Assembly: GCF_002005205.3 (NCBI RefSeq)
Contig: NZ_CP019701.2
Coordinates: 2,108,001-2,172,000 of the forward strand
Direction of reading: 5' to 3'
Source: Rhizobium rhizogenes
GTDB taxonomy: Bacteria > Pseudomonadota > Alphaproteobacteria > Rhizobiales > Rhizobiaceae
DNA: 64,000 nt
Part shown: piece after piece, positions 1 to 8,454 of the stretch
Layout of the letters: every line of letters starts with the position of its first letter
Position numbering within the stretch: the stretch's first letter is position 1
Notes under the pieces: generated by a model
The model's database searches: none
Told to the model about the DNA's origin: nothing
The model's input: only the letters and a program-made list of their open reading frames with translations
Made by a program: the position numbers and the translations under genes

Positions 1-362
1 CCAATGCCGGCAAGCCAGGGCGCGTTGGAGGCATACCAGATCAGCGGATGGCCATGCATGGACAGCTTGTGCTGGCGTGCGAAATTGGCGAGCGCATCGG
101 CGGCGGCAAAGTCGAAGACCTCCTCCGAAGGCCGCATGACTTCCCATTTCATTTCGGTGACGGGGGTGATGCGCGAGCAATATTTCACCACCGCCTCGCC
201 GATACGGCTGTCGGCATTGAGATCCGGCAGGTAAATGGCAGCGCCGTAGGGCGCGGTCTTGGCAGTCGCTTTCTTCTGCGCGGCAAAGGCCGGGTCGGCC
301 ATGGCATGCAACAGGCCGGCACTTGCCGCACCGCCGAGAAAATTCCGCCGCCCGATCCGCAT
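1..362 (-). CDS. Glycoside hydrolase family 10 (endo-1,4-beta-xylanase-like), 5' part only
   Basis: Partial gene running off the left edge; about 120 codons are visible from an ATG at 362. The N-terminus (MRIGRRNFLGGAASAGLL...AFA) is a Tat-type signal with a twin arginine, so the enzyme is probably exported folded. The mature part shows ITPVTEMKWE and the SMHGHPLIWYA stretch, which match the GH10 core (the Asn/His-Trp region of the xylanase barrel). GH10 enzymes cleave beta-1,4-xylan or related glycans. The catalytic glutamates lie beyond the window. It is divergent from two glycosyltransferases, so it may trim a self-made polysaccharide rather than plant xylan (inference). Confidence 0.8.
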   Translation of the reverse strand, partial: MRIGRRNFLGGAASAGLLHAMADPAFAAQKKATAKTAPYGAAIYLPDLNADSRIGEAVVKYCSRITPVTEMKWEVMRPSEEVFDFAAADALANFARQHKLSMHGHPLIWYASNAPWLAGI

Positions 363-559
363 TCACCCGCCTCCGCAACCCGAACGCATCCGCGTCCGAA
401 TGGACGCAACCGCGCTCTAATTCTCAAAACATAACATCTCGATCATGCCAAAAGGATATTAAAGATTTGCAAGGTTAACCGACGCTATACCACGTCATAA
501 TTGGCGAGACCCGTTTAATCCGGTAGTAACTTCGCTATGCGAATTCTTGGCCCACCCTC

Positions 560-1486
560 ATGGAGTTGAAAGTCTTGGTTTCCGTTTCGATTGTCATTCC
601 CGTTCGCAATGGCGAGCGTTACATCGTGGAAGCGATCGAAAGCGTGTTGCTGCAGGGCGAGCCGATCCGCGAGGTGCTGGTGGTCGATGACGGCTCCACC
701 GATACCACCGCGCAGAAGGTGGAAGGTTTTTCCGATCCGCGCGTCAAGCTTTTGGCCCGCCCGCAGGGCCGGCAGGGCGTTTCCGCGGTGCGCAATTTCG
801 GCCTGTCGCAGGCACGCGGCGAATGGACGATGTTTCTCGATGCTGACGACCGCCTGAAGCCGGGTGCCATTGCAGCCCTTTGCGCCGGCATTTCCGGGCC
901 TGATGTCGTCGCCATCTACGGCGATTACGAGCGCATCGACGAAAACGGCGCAAAGATCGGTCGGCGCAACCTCATCCGCCGCCGGGAAAAACCTGACGGT
1001 TTCATTCTCCAGCCGCTGCTTGGCGGAAACTTCATCGTCAATGGCGGCATCATGCTGGTCAGAACCCGCATCTTTCAGGACTTCGGCGGTTTCGACGAAA
1101 CGTTGCGTTATGCCGAAGACTGGTATGGCTGGTGCCGGCTGGCCGCCGCCGGCCGCTTCGTCTATCTGCCCGGCCGCCATGTGCTGGATTACCGGGTGCA
1201 CAGGACGAGCGTGATGATGAACAGGCTTTTGACCTTCCGGGATTGCGAGCCGGCGATCGAGGCGGTGTTTTCCGATCCCGCCATCGTCGCCGCCATTCCC
1301 CCGCAGGAGCTGCAGCGGCTCCGGCGCCGATCCGAAAACCACATGAATGCCTATACCGTGGCGCAGGCTTTCCGTGCCCGCCGGTACCGTGAGGCCATCT
1401 CGGCGCTTGCCGATACCTTTCTCAATCGCCCGCGCCAGAGCCTCAGGGCCATCGTTTTTTCCGCCGCAGCGCTTGCCGGAATTTAG
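560..1486 (+). CDS. Glycosyltransferase family 2 protein
   Basis: 308 aa, GT-A fold sugar transferase. Visible motifs: the nucleotide-binding start VSIVIPVRNGERY (about 9-21), DDGSTD (43-48), the metal-binding DADD (94-97) and the acceptor-site ED in RYAEDWYGW (186-187). No membrane segment is evident, so it is probably cytoplasmic and acts on lipid-linked glycan intermediates. The start at 560 has no strong Shine-Dalgarno; an internal start near codon 8 is possible. The next GT2 gene begins 9 nt downstream, so the two are very likely co-transcribed. Donor sugar and acceptor cannot be read from sequence. Confidence 0.88.
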   Translation: MELKVLVSVSIVIPVRNGERYIVEAIESVLLQGEPIREVLVVDDGSTDTTAQKVEGFSDPRVKLLARPQGRQGVSAVRNFGLSQARGEWTMFLDADDRLKPGAIAALCAGISGPDVVAIYGDYERIDENGAKIGRRNLIRRREKPDGFILQPLLGGNFIVNGGIMLVRTRIFQDFGGFDETLRYAEDWYGWCRLAAAGRFVYLPGRHVLDYRVHRTSVMMNRLLTFRDCEPAIEAVFSDPAIVAAIPPQELQRLRRRSENHMNAYTVAQAFRARRYREAISALADTFLNRPRQSLRAIVFSAAALAGI

Positions 1487-1494
1487 GAGTTTCC

Positions 1495-2439
1495 ATGCCC
1501 GAGATCATGCCGGAAGCAGTCGTGTGCATTCCGAGCTTCCGCAGGCCGGAAGGCTTGCGAAAAACGCTCGCATCGCTGGAAGCCCAGAAGGTCGACTTCC
1601 CCTTCGCCATCGTCGTGGTCGACAATGATGGCGCGGGCCAGCAGGGTTTCGCCGTGGCGCACGCGTTTTTCGCCGAAAGCGGAATGGCCGGTCAGACCCT
1701 TGTCGAGCCAACGCAGGGCAATTGTTACGCCATCAACACCGCCTTCCGCACCGCCCGGCAGAGCTATCCTTCCGCCCGGTGGTTCCTGATGATCGATGAC
1801 GACGAGGCCGCCTCGCCCGCCTGGCTTGCCGAAATGGTGTCTGCGGCAAAATCCTTCGACGTCGATATCGTCGGCGGGCCGGTCGACCGGGAATTCGACG
1901 CACCGGCATCAAAAGCGGTGCTGTCGCATCCGCTGTTCGGCTCCATCGAAGCGCCGACCGGTCCCGTCGAGCAAATCCACGGGTCCGGCAACTGCCTGAT
2001 TTCACGGCGGGTTTTTGAAACCCTGCCAAAACCGGAATTCGACGTGCACTTCAATTTCCTTGGCGGCGGCGATATGGACTTCTTCACCCGCTGCCGCAAG
2101 GCCGGCTTCCGGTTCGCCTGGAATGCGAGAGCCCTCATCATCGAATATGTGCCGGAAAGCCGCATGGCGCCGCGCTGGATCATGGAGCGCTCGCTCCGCA
2201 CAGGCATCATCAATTACAGCATTGACCGCGCCCGCCGCCCCGGCCTGAAGGGCGGACTGCTGCTCGCCGCCAAAAACGTCGTCAGCCTGTGCCTGTCGCT
2301 CGTCCGCGCCGTTTCCGCCTTCCTGAAAACCGGCGCGCTGCTGCCCGCCACGCATCCGCCGCTGATGTCCATCGGCCGCGTCATGGCAAGCCTCGGCATC
2401 ACGCTTACGCCCTACAAGGCGCCGGTAAAAAAGGCCTGA
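1495..2439 (+). CDS. Glycosyltransferase family 2 protein
   Basis: 314 aa. The start is supported by AGGAG just upstream. The GT2 core is visible: VVCIPSFRRPEGL (9-21), DND (43-45), the DxD-like DDDE (101-104) and HGSGNCLISRR followed by GGGDMDFFTRC, the acceptor-loop region. A hydrophobic stretch near residues 250-275 (GGLLLAAKNVVSLCLSLV) may be a membrane-associating helix. It is the second gene of a two-gene operon with the GT2 at 560 and probably adds another residue to the same polysaccharide (inference). Specificity unknown. Confidence 0.87.
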   Translation: MPEIMPEAVVCIPSFRRPEGLRKTLASLEAQKVDFPFAIVVVDNDGAGQQGFAVAHAFFAESGMAGQTLVEPTQGNCYAINTAFRTARQSYPSARWFLMIDDDEAASPAWLAEMVSAAKSFDVDIVGGPVDREFDAPASKAVLSHPLFGSIEAPTGPVEQIHGSGNCLISRRVFETLPKPEFDVHFNFLGGGDMDFFTRCRKAGFRFAWNARALIIEYVPESRMAPRWIMERSLRTGIINYSIDRARRPGLKGGLLLAAKNVVSLCLSLVRAVSAFLKTGALLPATHPPLMSIGRVMASLGITLTPYKAPVKKA

Positions 2440-2463
2440 TTCCTCCCGCGCCAACCCGCTATT

Positions 2464-2709
2464 TCAGCCCAGCGTCTTTTCACGGCCCAGCGCAATGGCA
2501 CTCATGCGTTTCTGGATACCGAAGGACGAAAGGAGGGTCGCCAGAATGAGGAGCGGCACGAGGATCGGCCAGAAGAAACAAAGAACAATACCGGCCACCC
2601 GATAAAAATCCCATTCCCGGTCGCGGCGGGCACCTTCAATATAGGTCATGGCGAGAGAGGTAACGGTGCCGATCCCATAGACAAAAAGAGAAATGGACGT
2701 AATCACCAT
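2464..2709 (-). CDS. Small two-helix membrane protein, hypothetical
   Basis: 81 aa from the ATG at 2709, preceded by AGGA at good spacing; a TTG at 2721 also opens the frame but is less likely. Two hydrophobic segments (MVITSISLFVYGIGTVTSLAMTY and VAGIVLCFFWPILVPLLILATLL) are separated by a charged loop EGARRDREWDF. No family recognised. It is convergent with the GT2 pair and may have its own promoter in the AT-rich stretch at 2725-2755. Function cannot be assigned. Confidence 0.6.
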   Translation of the reverse strand: MVITSISLFVYGIGTVTSLAMTYIEGARRDREWDFYRVAGIVLCFFWPILVPLLILATLLSSFGIQKRMSAIALGREKTLG

Positions 2710-2856
2710 CGCTGTCCTCAAATATCTCTGATTTGAATAAATTTATAATATTGCCCCAGTGTAGCGCCGTCGCGCGCAGTTGCAACGAATTTCGGCGGCA
2801 AGGCGCATCGATTCAATACGTTAGGGTCGTCTCATATAGTCTGTCGGCGAGGCCGG

Positions 2857-2973
2857 CCGCTTTCACGGCGCCGCGCCGAACGGCGGAAGCGATGCAACCG
2901 TCGAAAATCGGCATCGCAGGCAAAGCCGGGAAAGGCGAAAGCCTTCCCCTCTCCGCTTTCACGGCGCCGCGCC
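2857..2973. repeat. 21-bp direct repeat pair abutting the wecG-like stop codon
   Basis: The 21-mer beginning CCGCTTTCACGGCGCC occurs at 2857-2877 and again at 2953-2973, with the second copy ending just before the stop codon of the minus-strand gene (2975-2977). The 75 bp between the copies are non-coding as far as I can see. Identity is exact. The origin is unclear: local duplication or a remnant of an intergenic element. Confidence 0.7.
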
Positions 2974-2974
2974 C

Positions 2975-3769
2975 CTAGCGACCCGCCGACCCGCGACTGT
3001 GTTTCAGCAGGGAGTAGATGGCGATCGGATTGGTCAGCAGGTAACGTTTGCCGAGACGTCTCGGCTCGAGCATGGCCCGGTAGAGCCATTCCAGCCCCAT
3101 ATCCTGCATCCATTGCGGCGCCCGGCTGTTCTTGCCGGCGAGAAAATCGAACAGGCCGCCGCAGGTCTTGACCACCGCAACGCCGGAAAGCCGGTCCAGA
3201 TGGCGCGAGACGAAACGCTGCTCCAGCGGTATGCCGAAGCCCACCCAGAGAATATCGGTCCGCGATGCGGCGATGTCGGCAAGGACCGCCTCTTCTTCGC
3301 TCCGGCTGAAATAACCGTTGCGCCGTCCGGAAAAGACCAGACGCGGATAGAGCCTTTGCATTTCCTCGACCGCGGCGCGATTGACCTCTTCGGAGCCGCC
3401 GAGGAAATAAAACCGCGCACCCGTCTCTTCGGCGCGGCGGGCAACGGCGTGAACGAGGTCCGTCGTCGCCACGCGTTCCCTCAGCGCCCTCGGGCAGAAC
3501 TTGCGGGAAAAGATCACCAGCGACATGCCGTCGGCATGAATCTGGTCCGCCTGCCGCAGCATGGCGTCGAATTCTTTGTCGTGATGGCAGAGCGCGATGA
3601 CCTGCCCGTTGGCTGAGGTCGAATAAAATGGCCTGGCGCCGGGCGCACGCGCCAGCCCCGCCCGCAGGATGAAATCCTCAGCCGTTTCTTCGATCGTCGC
3701 ATCGGTGATGGGCAAAGCCGCAAGCGGAATAACGGGCCAGGGTTTATTCGGCCCTTTCACATCCGGCAT
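2975..3769 (-). CDS. WecG/TagA/CpsF family glycosyltransferase (GT26)
   Basis: 264 aa from the ATG at 3769, chosen because GGGAGA precedes it; the frame stays open to a GTG at 3862. Family motifs: FYSTSANGQVIAL, the catalytic-site HADGMSLV, FYFLGGSEEV, DILWVGFGIPLQE-like (here GFGIPLEQRF) and TCGGLFDFLAGKNSRAPQWMQ. GT26 enzymes transfer UDP-N-acetylmannosaminuronate, ManNAc or other sugars to a polyprenyl-linked acceptor at the inner face of the membrane. Its neighbours (two GT2s, a co-polymerase, a phosphomannomutase) fit a capsule or exopolysaccharide locus. The exact sugar is unknown. Confidence 0.88.
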   Translation of the reverse strand: MPDVKGPNKPWPVIPLAALPITDATIEETAEDFILRAGLARAPGARPFYSTSANGQVIALCHHDKEFDAMLRQADQIHADGMSLVIFSRKFCPRALRERVATTDLVHAVARRAEETGARFYFLGGSEEVNRAAVEEMQRLYPRLVFSGRRNGYFSRSEEEAVLADIAASRTDILWVGFGIPLEQRFVSRHLDRLSGVAVVKTCGGLFDFLAGKNSRAPQWMQDMGLEWLYRAMLEPRRLGKRYLLTNPIAIYSLLKHSRGSAGR

Positions 3770-4018
3770 GTCTCTCCCTGTCATAATCTGTCCGGTGTCC
3801 AAGATAGGCATCGTTTCACTGTTATAATCACGCTTATGCTTAGGGTATAAGGCTTCAAACACTACGAAGAACTATCATTAATATTTTTATAAACCCGACG
3901 TTTGAAGCGGACAATTCACACGCCTGAAGGTTGAAATCCCTTCGCCCCCTACCTATTCCGGTTTGCCGGACGATGGGGTAAGGAACGGCGAAACCACGCC
4001 ACAGAAAAGGTCAAGGCC

Positions 4019-4228
4019 ATGGAAACCATATCGATCGACAACCGCGGCGATTTCGGCCTCTGGGCAATCGAGCGGGCAAAGGAAATCGTCGCCAACGAGG
4101 CGTCCGATCTCGCCATCTCGGTTCGCGACGGCGACGAGGCCGGCATCCGCGATGCCGGCAATGCGCTGGGTGCGGCCATCGCCGCCGCCCTGCTCGAAGT
4201 TTATGACGGCCTGATTTCGGAAGAATAG
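4019..4228 (+). CDS. Hypothetical 69-aa protein
   Basis: A short acidic, probably helical protein (METISIDNRGDFGLWAIERAKEIVANEASDLAI...). AAGGTC sits a few bases before the ATG. No signal peptide or membrane helix and no family recognised. It lies between the wecG-like gene and the 3' end of the co-polymerase gene, on the opposite strand from both. Base composition and codon choice look like the neighbours. Reality as a gene is likely but not proven. Confidence 0.55.
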   Translation: METISIDNRGDFGLWAIERAKEIVANEASDLAISVRDGDEAGIRDAGNALGAAIAAALLEVYDGLISEE

Positions 4229-4247
4229 GCGCGACGCGATTGCGCCT

Positions 4248-5879
4248 TCAGGCGTAACGCGCCGGGCTTTCATCATGGTCGTCCCGGCGCAGATAACGCA
4301 GGAGCCCCAGAGCCACGGCAATGCCGAGGCCAAGGAACAGCCCGCCGGCCCCACCGGCGATCAGGAAGGTCAGCTTGCCCGGCGGCCAGCTTCTGGAATT
4401 GGGCGCGACCGGCTGCGAGATCACCCGCACATTGGTGGAATCGATCGACTGCTGTTCGGCAAGCTGGCGTGAGCGGGTCAGGTAGGTCTCGTAGATCGCC
4501 GCCGCCGAACGGGCGTCGCGTTCCAGATCCCGAAGCCGCACCTGCGCCTCGTTGTCGGTAAAGACATTGGCACGCTCCGCCACGGCCTTCAGCCGGAGCG
4601 CATCGAGCGAGGAACGGGCTTCGGCGACATTGGTTTTGGCCGCCTGCAGAATGCGCCGCGCCTCGTCCGCCATGCCGCGTTCCAGCATGGCGCGCTCCGC
4701 CCCTGCGGTCGCCAGCCGCGGATGGCGTGCGCCATAGGTCAGTGTCATCGCGCCGATCTGCTGTTGCAGGGTGCTGTATTGTGCCCGGATGGTGTTCATG
4801 GTCTGGCTGTCGAAGATGGCGTCGCTCTGCGTGCGGTTCTGGGCAATCGCCGCCTCCATCTGCTTCAGCCGCGATTCTTCCTGGATGACACGCTGCTGCG
4901 CCGCCAGAACCTGCGCATTCAGCTCACCCGAGGCGAGATTGCTGACCAGCTGGCCGTTATTTTCCTGAAGACCGTTCTCCCGGCGGAAATCCGCCACGCG
5001 CTTTTCGGCGGCGGTGACATTCTCGCGCATTTCCTCCAGCCGCTTCCTCAGATCGTCGACAACGCGCTGGCTGCTGTCGGAAGTCGTCTGAAACAGTTCG
5101 CTTTCGAAGGCTTTGACGATGGCCCTGGAAACAGTCACGGATTTCTCGGCATCATTGGTCCAGACCGCAAGCGTTACCACGAAGGAGCGCGGATCGCGCT
5201 CCGCAGCCACCCGGTCGCCGAGGGAGCGCAGCGCGCCGACCCGGTTGTCGCCGTCTTCCGGCGCCGACGAAAACATCGACTTCAGCCGGGCAAGCGGCGG
5301 CGGGCTGATGAATTCGGCATCCTGATCGAGCTTCAGCTCATCCACCACCCGCGCCAGCACGTTGCGCGAGGTGATGGTGCGCAGCTTGCTTTCCACTTCG
5401 AGAATCTGCGTGTCGCGCTGCTGGCTCGGTGAAAACACGCCGTCATTGACCACATTGAGGTTGGACGGATTGACGACGATATCCGTATAGGCCGTGTAGC
5501 GCGGCGGCGTCATATAGGCATAGGTGAGTGCCGCCGCGACGCAGAGGATGATGGCAAGCACGATCCAGACGATGCCGTCGCGCAGCCAGACGATGACGTC
5601 ATCCACTCCGATCCTGTCGATATGTTTCAGACCCGGCAGCGCTGTCGCCAGACTGCCGCCCGGCGAGGCAGATCTTGCCGGCCTCTCGGCCGGAACCGGC
5701 TCGGCAGCCGGGGCAACGGCCGGTTTCGGCTCCAGATGCTCTTTCAGCACGGTACGTTCAAAAACCTCGTCCTCATCCACCAGATCATCCAGCAGGGAAC
5801 CGTGGGGTCTGGCGGCGGGCGCCGTCTTTTCTTCAAGCGGACGTGCCTGCTTATGTCCCGCCTTTTGAAGCCTGTACAT
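4248..5879 (-). CDS. GumC/Wzz-type polysaccharide co-polymerase (chain-length/export protein)
   Basis: 543 aa from ATG 5879 (a TTG at 5891 also opens the frame). It has an unusually long cytoplasmic N-terminus of about 100 residues, rich in Ala/Pro/Glu, then TM1 (about 102-122), a large periplasmic part with coiled-coil stretches (VVDDLRKRLEEMRENVTAAEKRVADFRREN...), the conserved proline-rich end (VISQPVAPNSRSWPPGK) and TM2 (about 503-527). There is no Walker-type kinase domain after TM2, so it is a PCP without a built-in BY-kinase. The family sets chain length and couples polymerisation to export of surface polysaccharides. Confidence 0.87.
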   Translation of the reverse strand: MYRLQKAGHKQARPLEEKTAPAARPHGSLLDDLVDEDEVFERTVLKEHLEPKPAVAPAAEPVPAERPARSASPGGSLATALPGLKHIDRIGVDDVIVWLRDGIVWIVLAIILCVAAALTYAYMTPPRYTAYTDIVVNPSNLNVVNDGVFSPSQQRDTQILEVESKLRTITSRNVLARVVDELKLDQDAEFISPPPLARLKSMFSSAPEDGDNRVGALRSLGDRVAAERDPRSFVVTLAVWTNDAEKSVTVSRAIVKAFESELFQTTSDSSQRVVDDLRKRLEEMRENVTAAEKRVADFRRENGLQENNGQLVSNLASGELNAQVLAAQQRVIQEESRLKQMEAAIAQNRTQSDAIFDSQTMNTIRAQYSTLQQQIGAMTLTYGARHPRLATAGAERAMLERGMADEARRILQAAKTNVAEARSSLDALRLKAVAERANVFTDNEAQVRLRDLERDARSAAAIYETYLTRSRQLAEQQSIDSTNVRVISQPVAPNSRSWPPGKLTFLIAGGAGGLFLGLGIAVALGLLRYLRRDDHDESPARYA

Positions 5880-6137
5880 CAGCCAATCCAACTCGAACGA
5901 ACCACAAAAAAGGCCGGCAACAGATGATTCCCATTGTCGCCAGAGCCGCTATCGACGGAGAAGTTTAAATATGACGGGTGAATTTTAGGTTACCCGCATC
6001 ATTGTCGCAATCATCGCCCATTCAGGGCCAGCATGAAAGAGATGATTGACTTGAATGGATCGATACGGTTCTTTCAGCCGTTATATTTTTGTATTATCCA
6101 TTTGAACCTCAAAGATTTTATCGAAACGGAGTTTGGC

Positions 6138-7553
6138 ATGAGCCTGAAATTTGGAACGAGCGGCCTTCGTGGCCTCTCTGTCGATCTGAAAGGAAAAGCC
6201 TCGGCCGTCTATGCCACGGCATTTGCAAGGCACCTTCTCGCATCGGGTCAGGCAAAGGCGGGCGATCCCATTCTCGTCGGCCGCGACTTCCGCGATTCGA
6301 GCCCGGATGTTTCCGCCACCTGCATCGCCGCGCTGAAAAAGGCGGGCCTTACCCCGCTCGACTGCGGCACGGTGCCAACACCGGCTCTGGCGCTTTACGG
6401 CCTGTCGCTGAAGGCGGGCGCGCTGATGATCACCGGCTCGCATATCCCGGCCGACCGCAACGGCATCAAGTTCTACCGCCCGGACGGCGAAATCGACAAG
6501 CAGGACGAGACGGCAATCGCAGCCCTCGCCGCCGAAATCGAAGCGGAAGGCATCAGCGACGAGGCGGCGACAGCCGAAGACCATTCCGCCACCGCAGCCG
6601 AACTTTTCTACGAGCGCAACATCGCGTTGCTGCCGGAAAAGGCGCTTTCCGGCCTCAGGATCGGCGTTTACCAGCACAGCACGGTGGCGCGCGATCTCTT
6701 TGTCGACGTTCTCGCCCATTATGGCGCCGACGTCGTTGCGCTCGGACGCTCCGAAACCTTCATCCCTGTCGATACCGAGGCGGTCTCGCCGGAAACGCTG
6801 GCCCTTCTCAAAAAATGGTCGCCGGAGCACGGTCTCGACGCCATCGTTTCCGCCGATGGCGACGGCGACCGTCCCCTGCTGACCGATGAAAACGGCGTGC
6901 CGCTGCGCGGCGACCTCATCGGCCTGATCACCGCCAATTTCCTCGGCGCCGGCGTGGTCGTCACCCCCGTCACCTCCAATTCCGGCATCGAGGCCAACGG
7001 TTCGTTCGACGTCGTCCGCACCAAAGTCGGCTCCCCCTTCGTGATCGCTGGCATGGCTGAGGCGCTCGCCGCCGGCAAGAGCGGCGTCATGGGTTTCGAG
7101 GCCAATGGCGGCCTGCTGACGGCTTCCGCCTTCACACTTAACGGCAGGGCACTTTCGCCGCTGCCGACGCGTGACAGCTTCCTGCCGGTTCTCGCCGTGC
7201 TGCTTCTCTCGGCCGAACAGAAAAAGCCGCTGTCGCAGATTGCCGCAGCCTACAACCTGCCGGTCGCCGCCGCCGACCGTCTGGAGAATTTCGCCCAGGA
7301 AAAAAGCACCGCCCTGATGACGCATCTGCGCGCGTCGCGCGATAATCTCGAGGCCTTCCTCGCACCGGTCGGCACCGTGAAAGCGCTGAGCGACATCGAC
7401 GGCCTGCGCGTGGCGCTGACCGACGGCAGCACCATCCACTTCCGCCCTTCCGGCAATGCTCCCGAAATGCGCTGCTACGTCGAAGCCGCCAATCAGGATG
7501 CGGCCGAAACGCTTCTGAACAAGGGGCTCGATCTCATCCGCAATTTTGGGTGA
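6138..7553 (+). CDS. Phosphomannomutase (NoeK/ManB-like)
   Basis: 471 aa. The start at 6138 (MSLKFGTSGLRG) is supported by GGAG upstream and the conserved FGTSGLRG N-terminus; a 35-codon upstream extension is non-homologous looking. Four-domain alpha-phosphohexomutase layout: phosphoserine loop TGSHIP (99-104, Ser101), metal loop DGDGDR (240-245), sugar-binding GFEANGG (319-325) and phosphate-binding RPSGNAPEMR (about 446-455). It converts mannose-6-P to mannose-1-P for GDP-mannose and derived sugars. The loop sequences differ from the common TASHNP and GEESGG forms, as in the rhizobial NoeK group (recalled, not searched). Confidence 0.88.
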   Translation: MSLKFGTSGLRGLSVDLKGKASAVYATAFARHLLASGQAKAGDPILVGRDFRDSSPDVSATCIAALKKAGLTPLDCGTVPTPALALYGLSLKAGALMITGSHIPADRNGIKFYRPDGEIDKQDETAIAALAAEIEAEGISDEAATAEDHSATAAELFYERNIALLPEKALSGLRIGVYQHSTVARDLFVDVLAHYGADVVALGRSETFIPVDTEAVSPETLALLKKWSPEHGLDAIVSADGDGDRPLLTDENGVPLRGDLIGLITANFLGAGVVVTPVTSNSGIEANGSFDVVRTKVGSPFVIAGMAEALAAGKSGVMGFEANGGLLTASAFTLNGRALSPLPTRDSFLPVLAVLLLSAEQKKPLSQIAAAYNLPVAAADRLENFAQEKSTALMTHLRASRDNLEAFLAPVGTVKALSDIDGLRVALTDGSTIHFRPSGNAPEMRCYVEAANQDAAETLLNKGLDLIRNFG

Positions 7554-7564
7554 CGCTTTGCGCG

Positions 7565-7586
7565 ATGCCGGGCTCAGTCCCGGCAT
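7565..7586. repeat. Palindrome downstream of the phosphomannomutase gene
   Basis: Perfect 8-bp arms, ATGCCGGG and CCCGGCAT, around a 6-nt loop. There is no T-run after it, so it is not a classic intrinsic terminator. The arm sequence resembles the GTCATGCCGG-type palindromes at 17185 and 26465. Confidence 0.6.
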
Positions 7587-7681
7587 GGTCCCGAGACTGT
7601 CGCAAATGTCGCACCCCGTCATTGCCCTGTTGCTCTTCCCGCTTCGCAGAGCGATAAGGACCGCAGGGCCAAAAGAGGCGG

Positions 7682-8086
7682 ATGATGAGCGGCGAGACCA
7701 CTACCCTTTATGAAGCGATCGGCGGCGATGCGACCGTCAAGGCCCTGACCCGGCGTTTTTATGAATTGATGGATACCCTGCCGGAGGCGGCGCATTGCCG
7801 CGCCATCCATCCCGCCGATCTTTCCGGCAGCGAGGCGAAGTTTTACGATTATCTGACGGGATATCTTGGCGGACCGCCCGTCTATGTCGAGAAACACGGC
7901 CATCCGATGCTGCGCCGCCGCCATTTCGTCGCGCCCATCGGCCCTGCCGAGCGGGATGAATGGCTGCTTTGCTTCCGCCGCGCCATGGACGAGACCATCG
8001 AGAACGTGAAGCTGCGCGAGATCATCTGGGCGCCGGTGGAGCGGCTGGCTTTTCATATGCAGAATCAGGAAGCGGAAAACTCATGA
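7682..8086 (+). CDS. Group II truncated haemoglobin
   Basis: 134 aa, with the start at 7682 or the next ATG at 7685. Typical TrHb features: LYEAIGG at the N-terminus, the FYDYLTGYLGGPPVYVEKHGHPMLRRRH block with proximal His81, and Trp94, characteristic of group II. These cytoplasmic haem proteins bind O2 or NO and are linked to NO/peroxide tolerance. AGAGG upstream can serve as ribosome site. Its stop overlaps the start of the DUF423 gene (ATGA), so the two are translated as a pair. Confidence 0.9.
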   Translation: MMSGETTTLYEAIGGDATVKALTRRFYELMDTLPEAAHCRAIHPADLSGSEAKFYDYLTGYLGGPPVYVEKHGHPMLRRRHFVAPIGPAERDEWLLCFRRAMDETIENVKLREIIWAPVERLAFHMQNQEAENS

Positions 8087-8448
8087 CCCACGACGGATTG
8101 CGCGCCTTCATTCTGCTGCTCGGCGGCCTTCTGGGGGCTGCCGGTGTCATGCTTGCCGCCGCCGCCACGCATACGGGCGAGACCTATATGCTGGGCAATG
8201 CCTCGGCCATGGCGCTGGCCCATGCCCCGGTGCTGGTGGCGCTCCATATCGGCGCGGACCGTATCAGGACCGCCATTCCGGCCGGCCTGATTCTCGGGTT
8301 TGGCACCGCGATCTTCGTCGGTGATCTCGTCGTCAGGCATTTTTCCGGCCACAGCCTGTTTCCCTTTGCCGCGCCCACGGGCGGCCTCGGCATGATCGCC
8401 GGATGGCTGGTGCTCTGCGCCGGGGCGTTTCTGAAACCGAAGGGTTGA
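8083..8448 (+). CDS. DUF423 family inner-membrane protein
   Basis: 121 aa from the ATG at 8083, which overlaps the stop of the truncated haemoglobin gene by 4 nt; the frame is open further upstream but that part lies inside the globin gene. Four hydrophobic helices are visible, with family-typical AHTGE-like spacing (AATHTGETYMLGNASAMALAHAPVLV) and a Gly-rich last helix (GGLGMIAGWLVLCAGAFL). DUF423/YgdD proteins have no firm function. Coupling to a globin may point to a stress role (inference). Confidence 0.85.
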   Translation: MTHDGLRAFILLLGGLLGAAGVMLAAAATHTGETYMLGNASAMALAHAPVLVALHIGADRIRTAIPAGLILGFGTAIFVGDLVVRHFSGHSLFPFAAPTGGLGMIAGWLVLCAGAFLKPKG

Positions 8449-8454
8449 GCGGTC

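Noticed and set aside
6081..7622. 513-codon minus-strand frame opposite the phosphomannomutase gene
   Set aside because: Shadow frame of a strongly conserved gene; no recognisable motifs.
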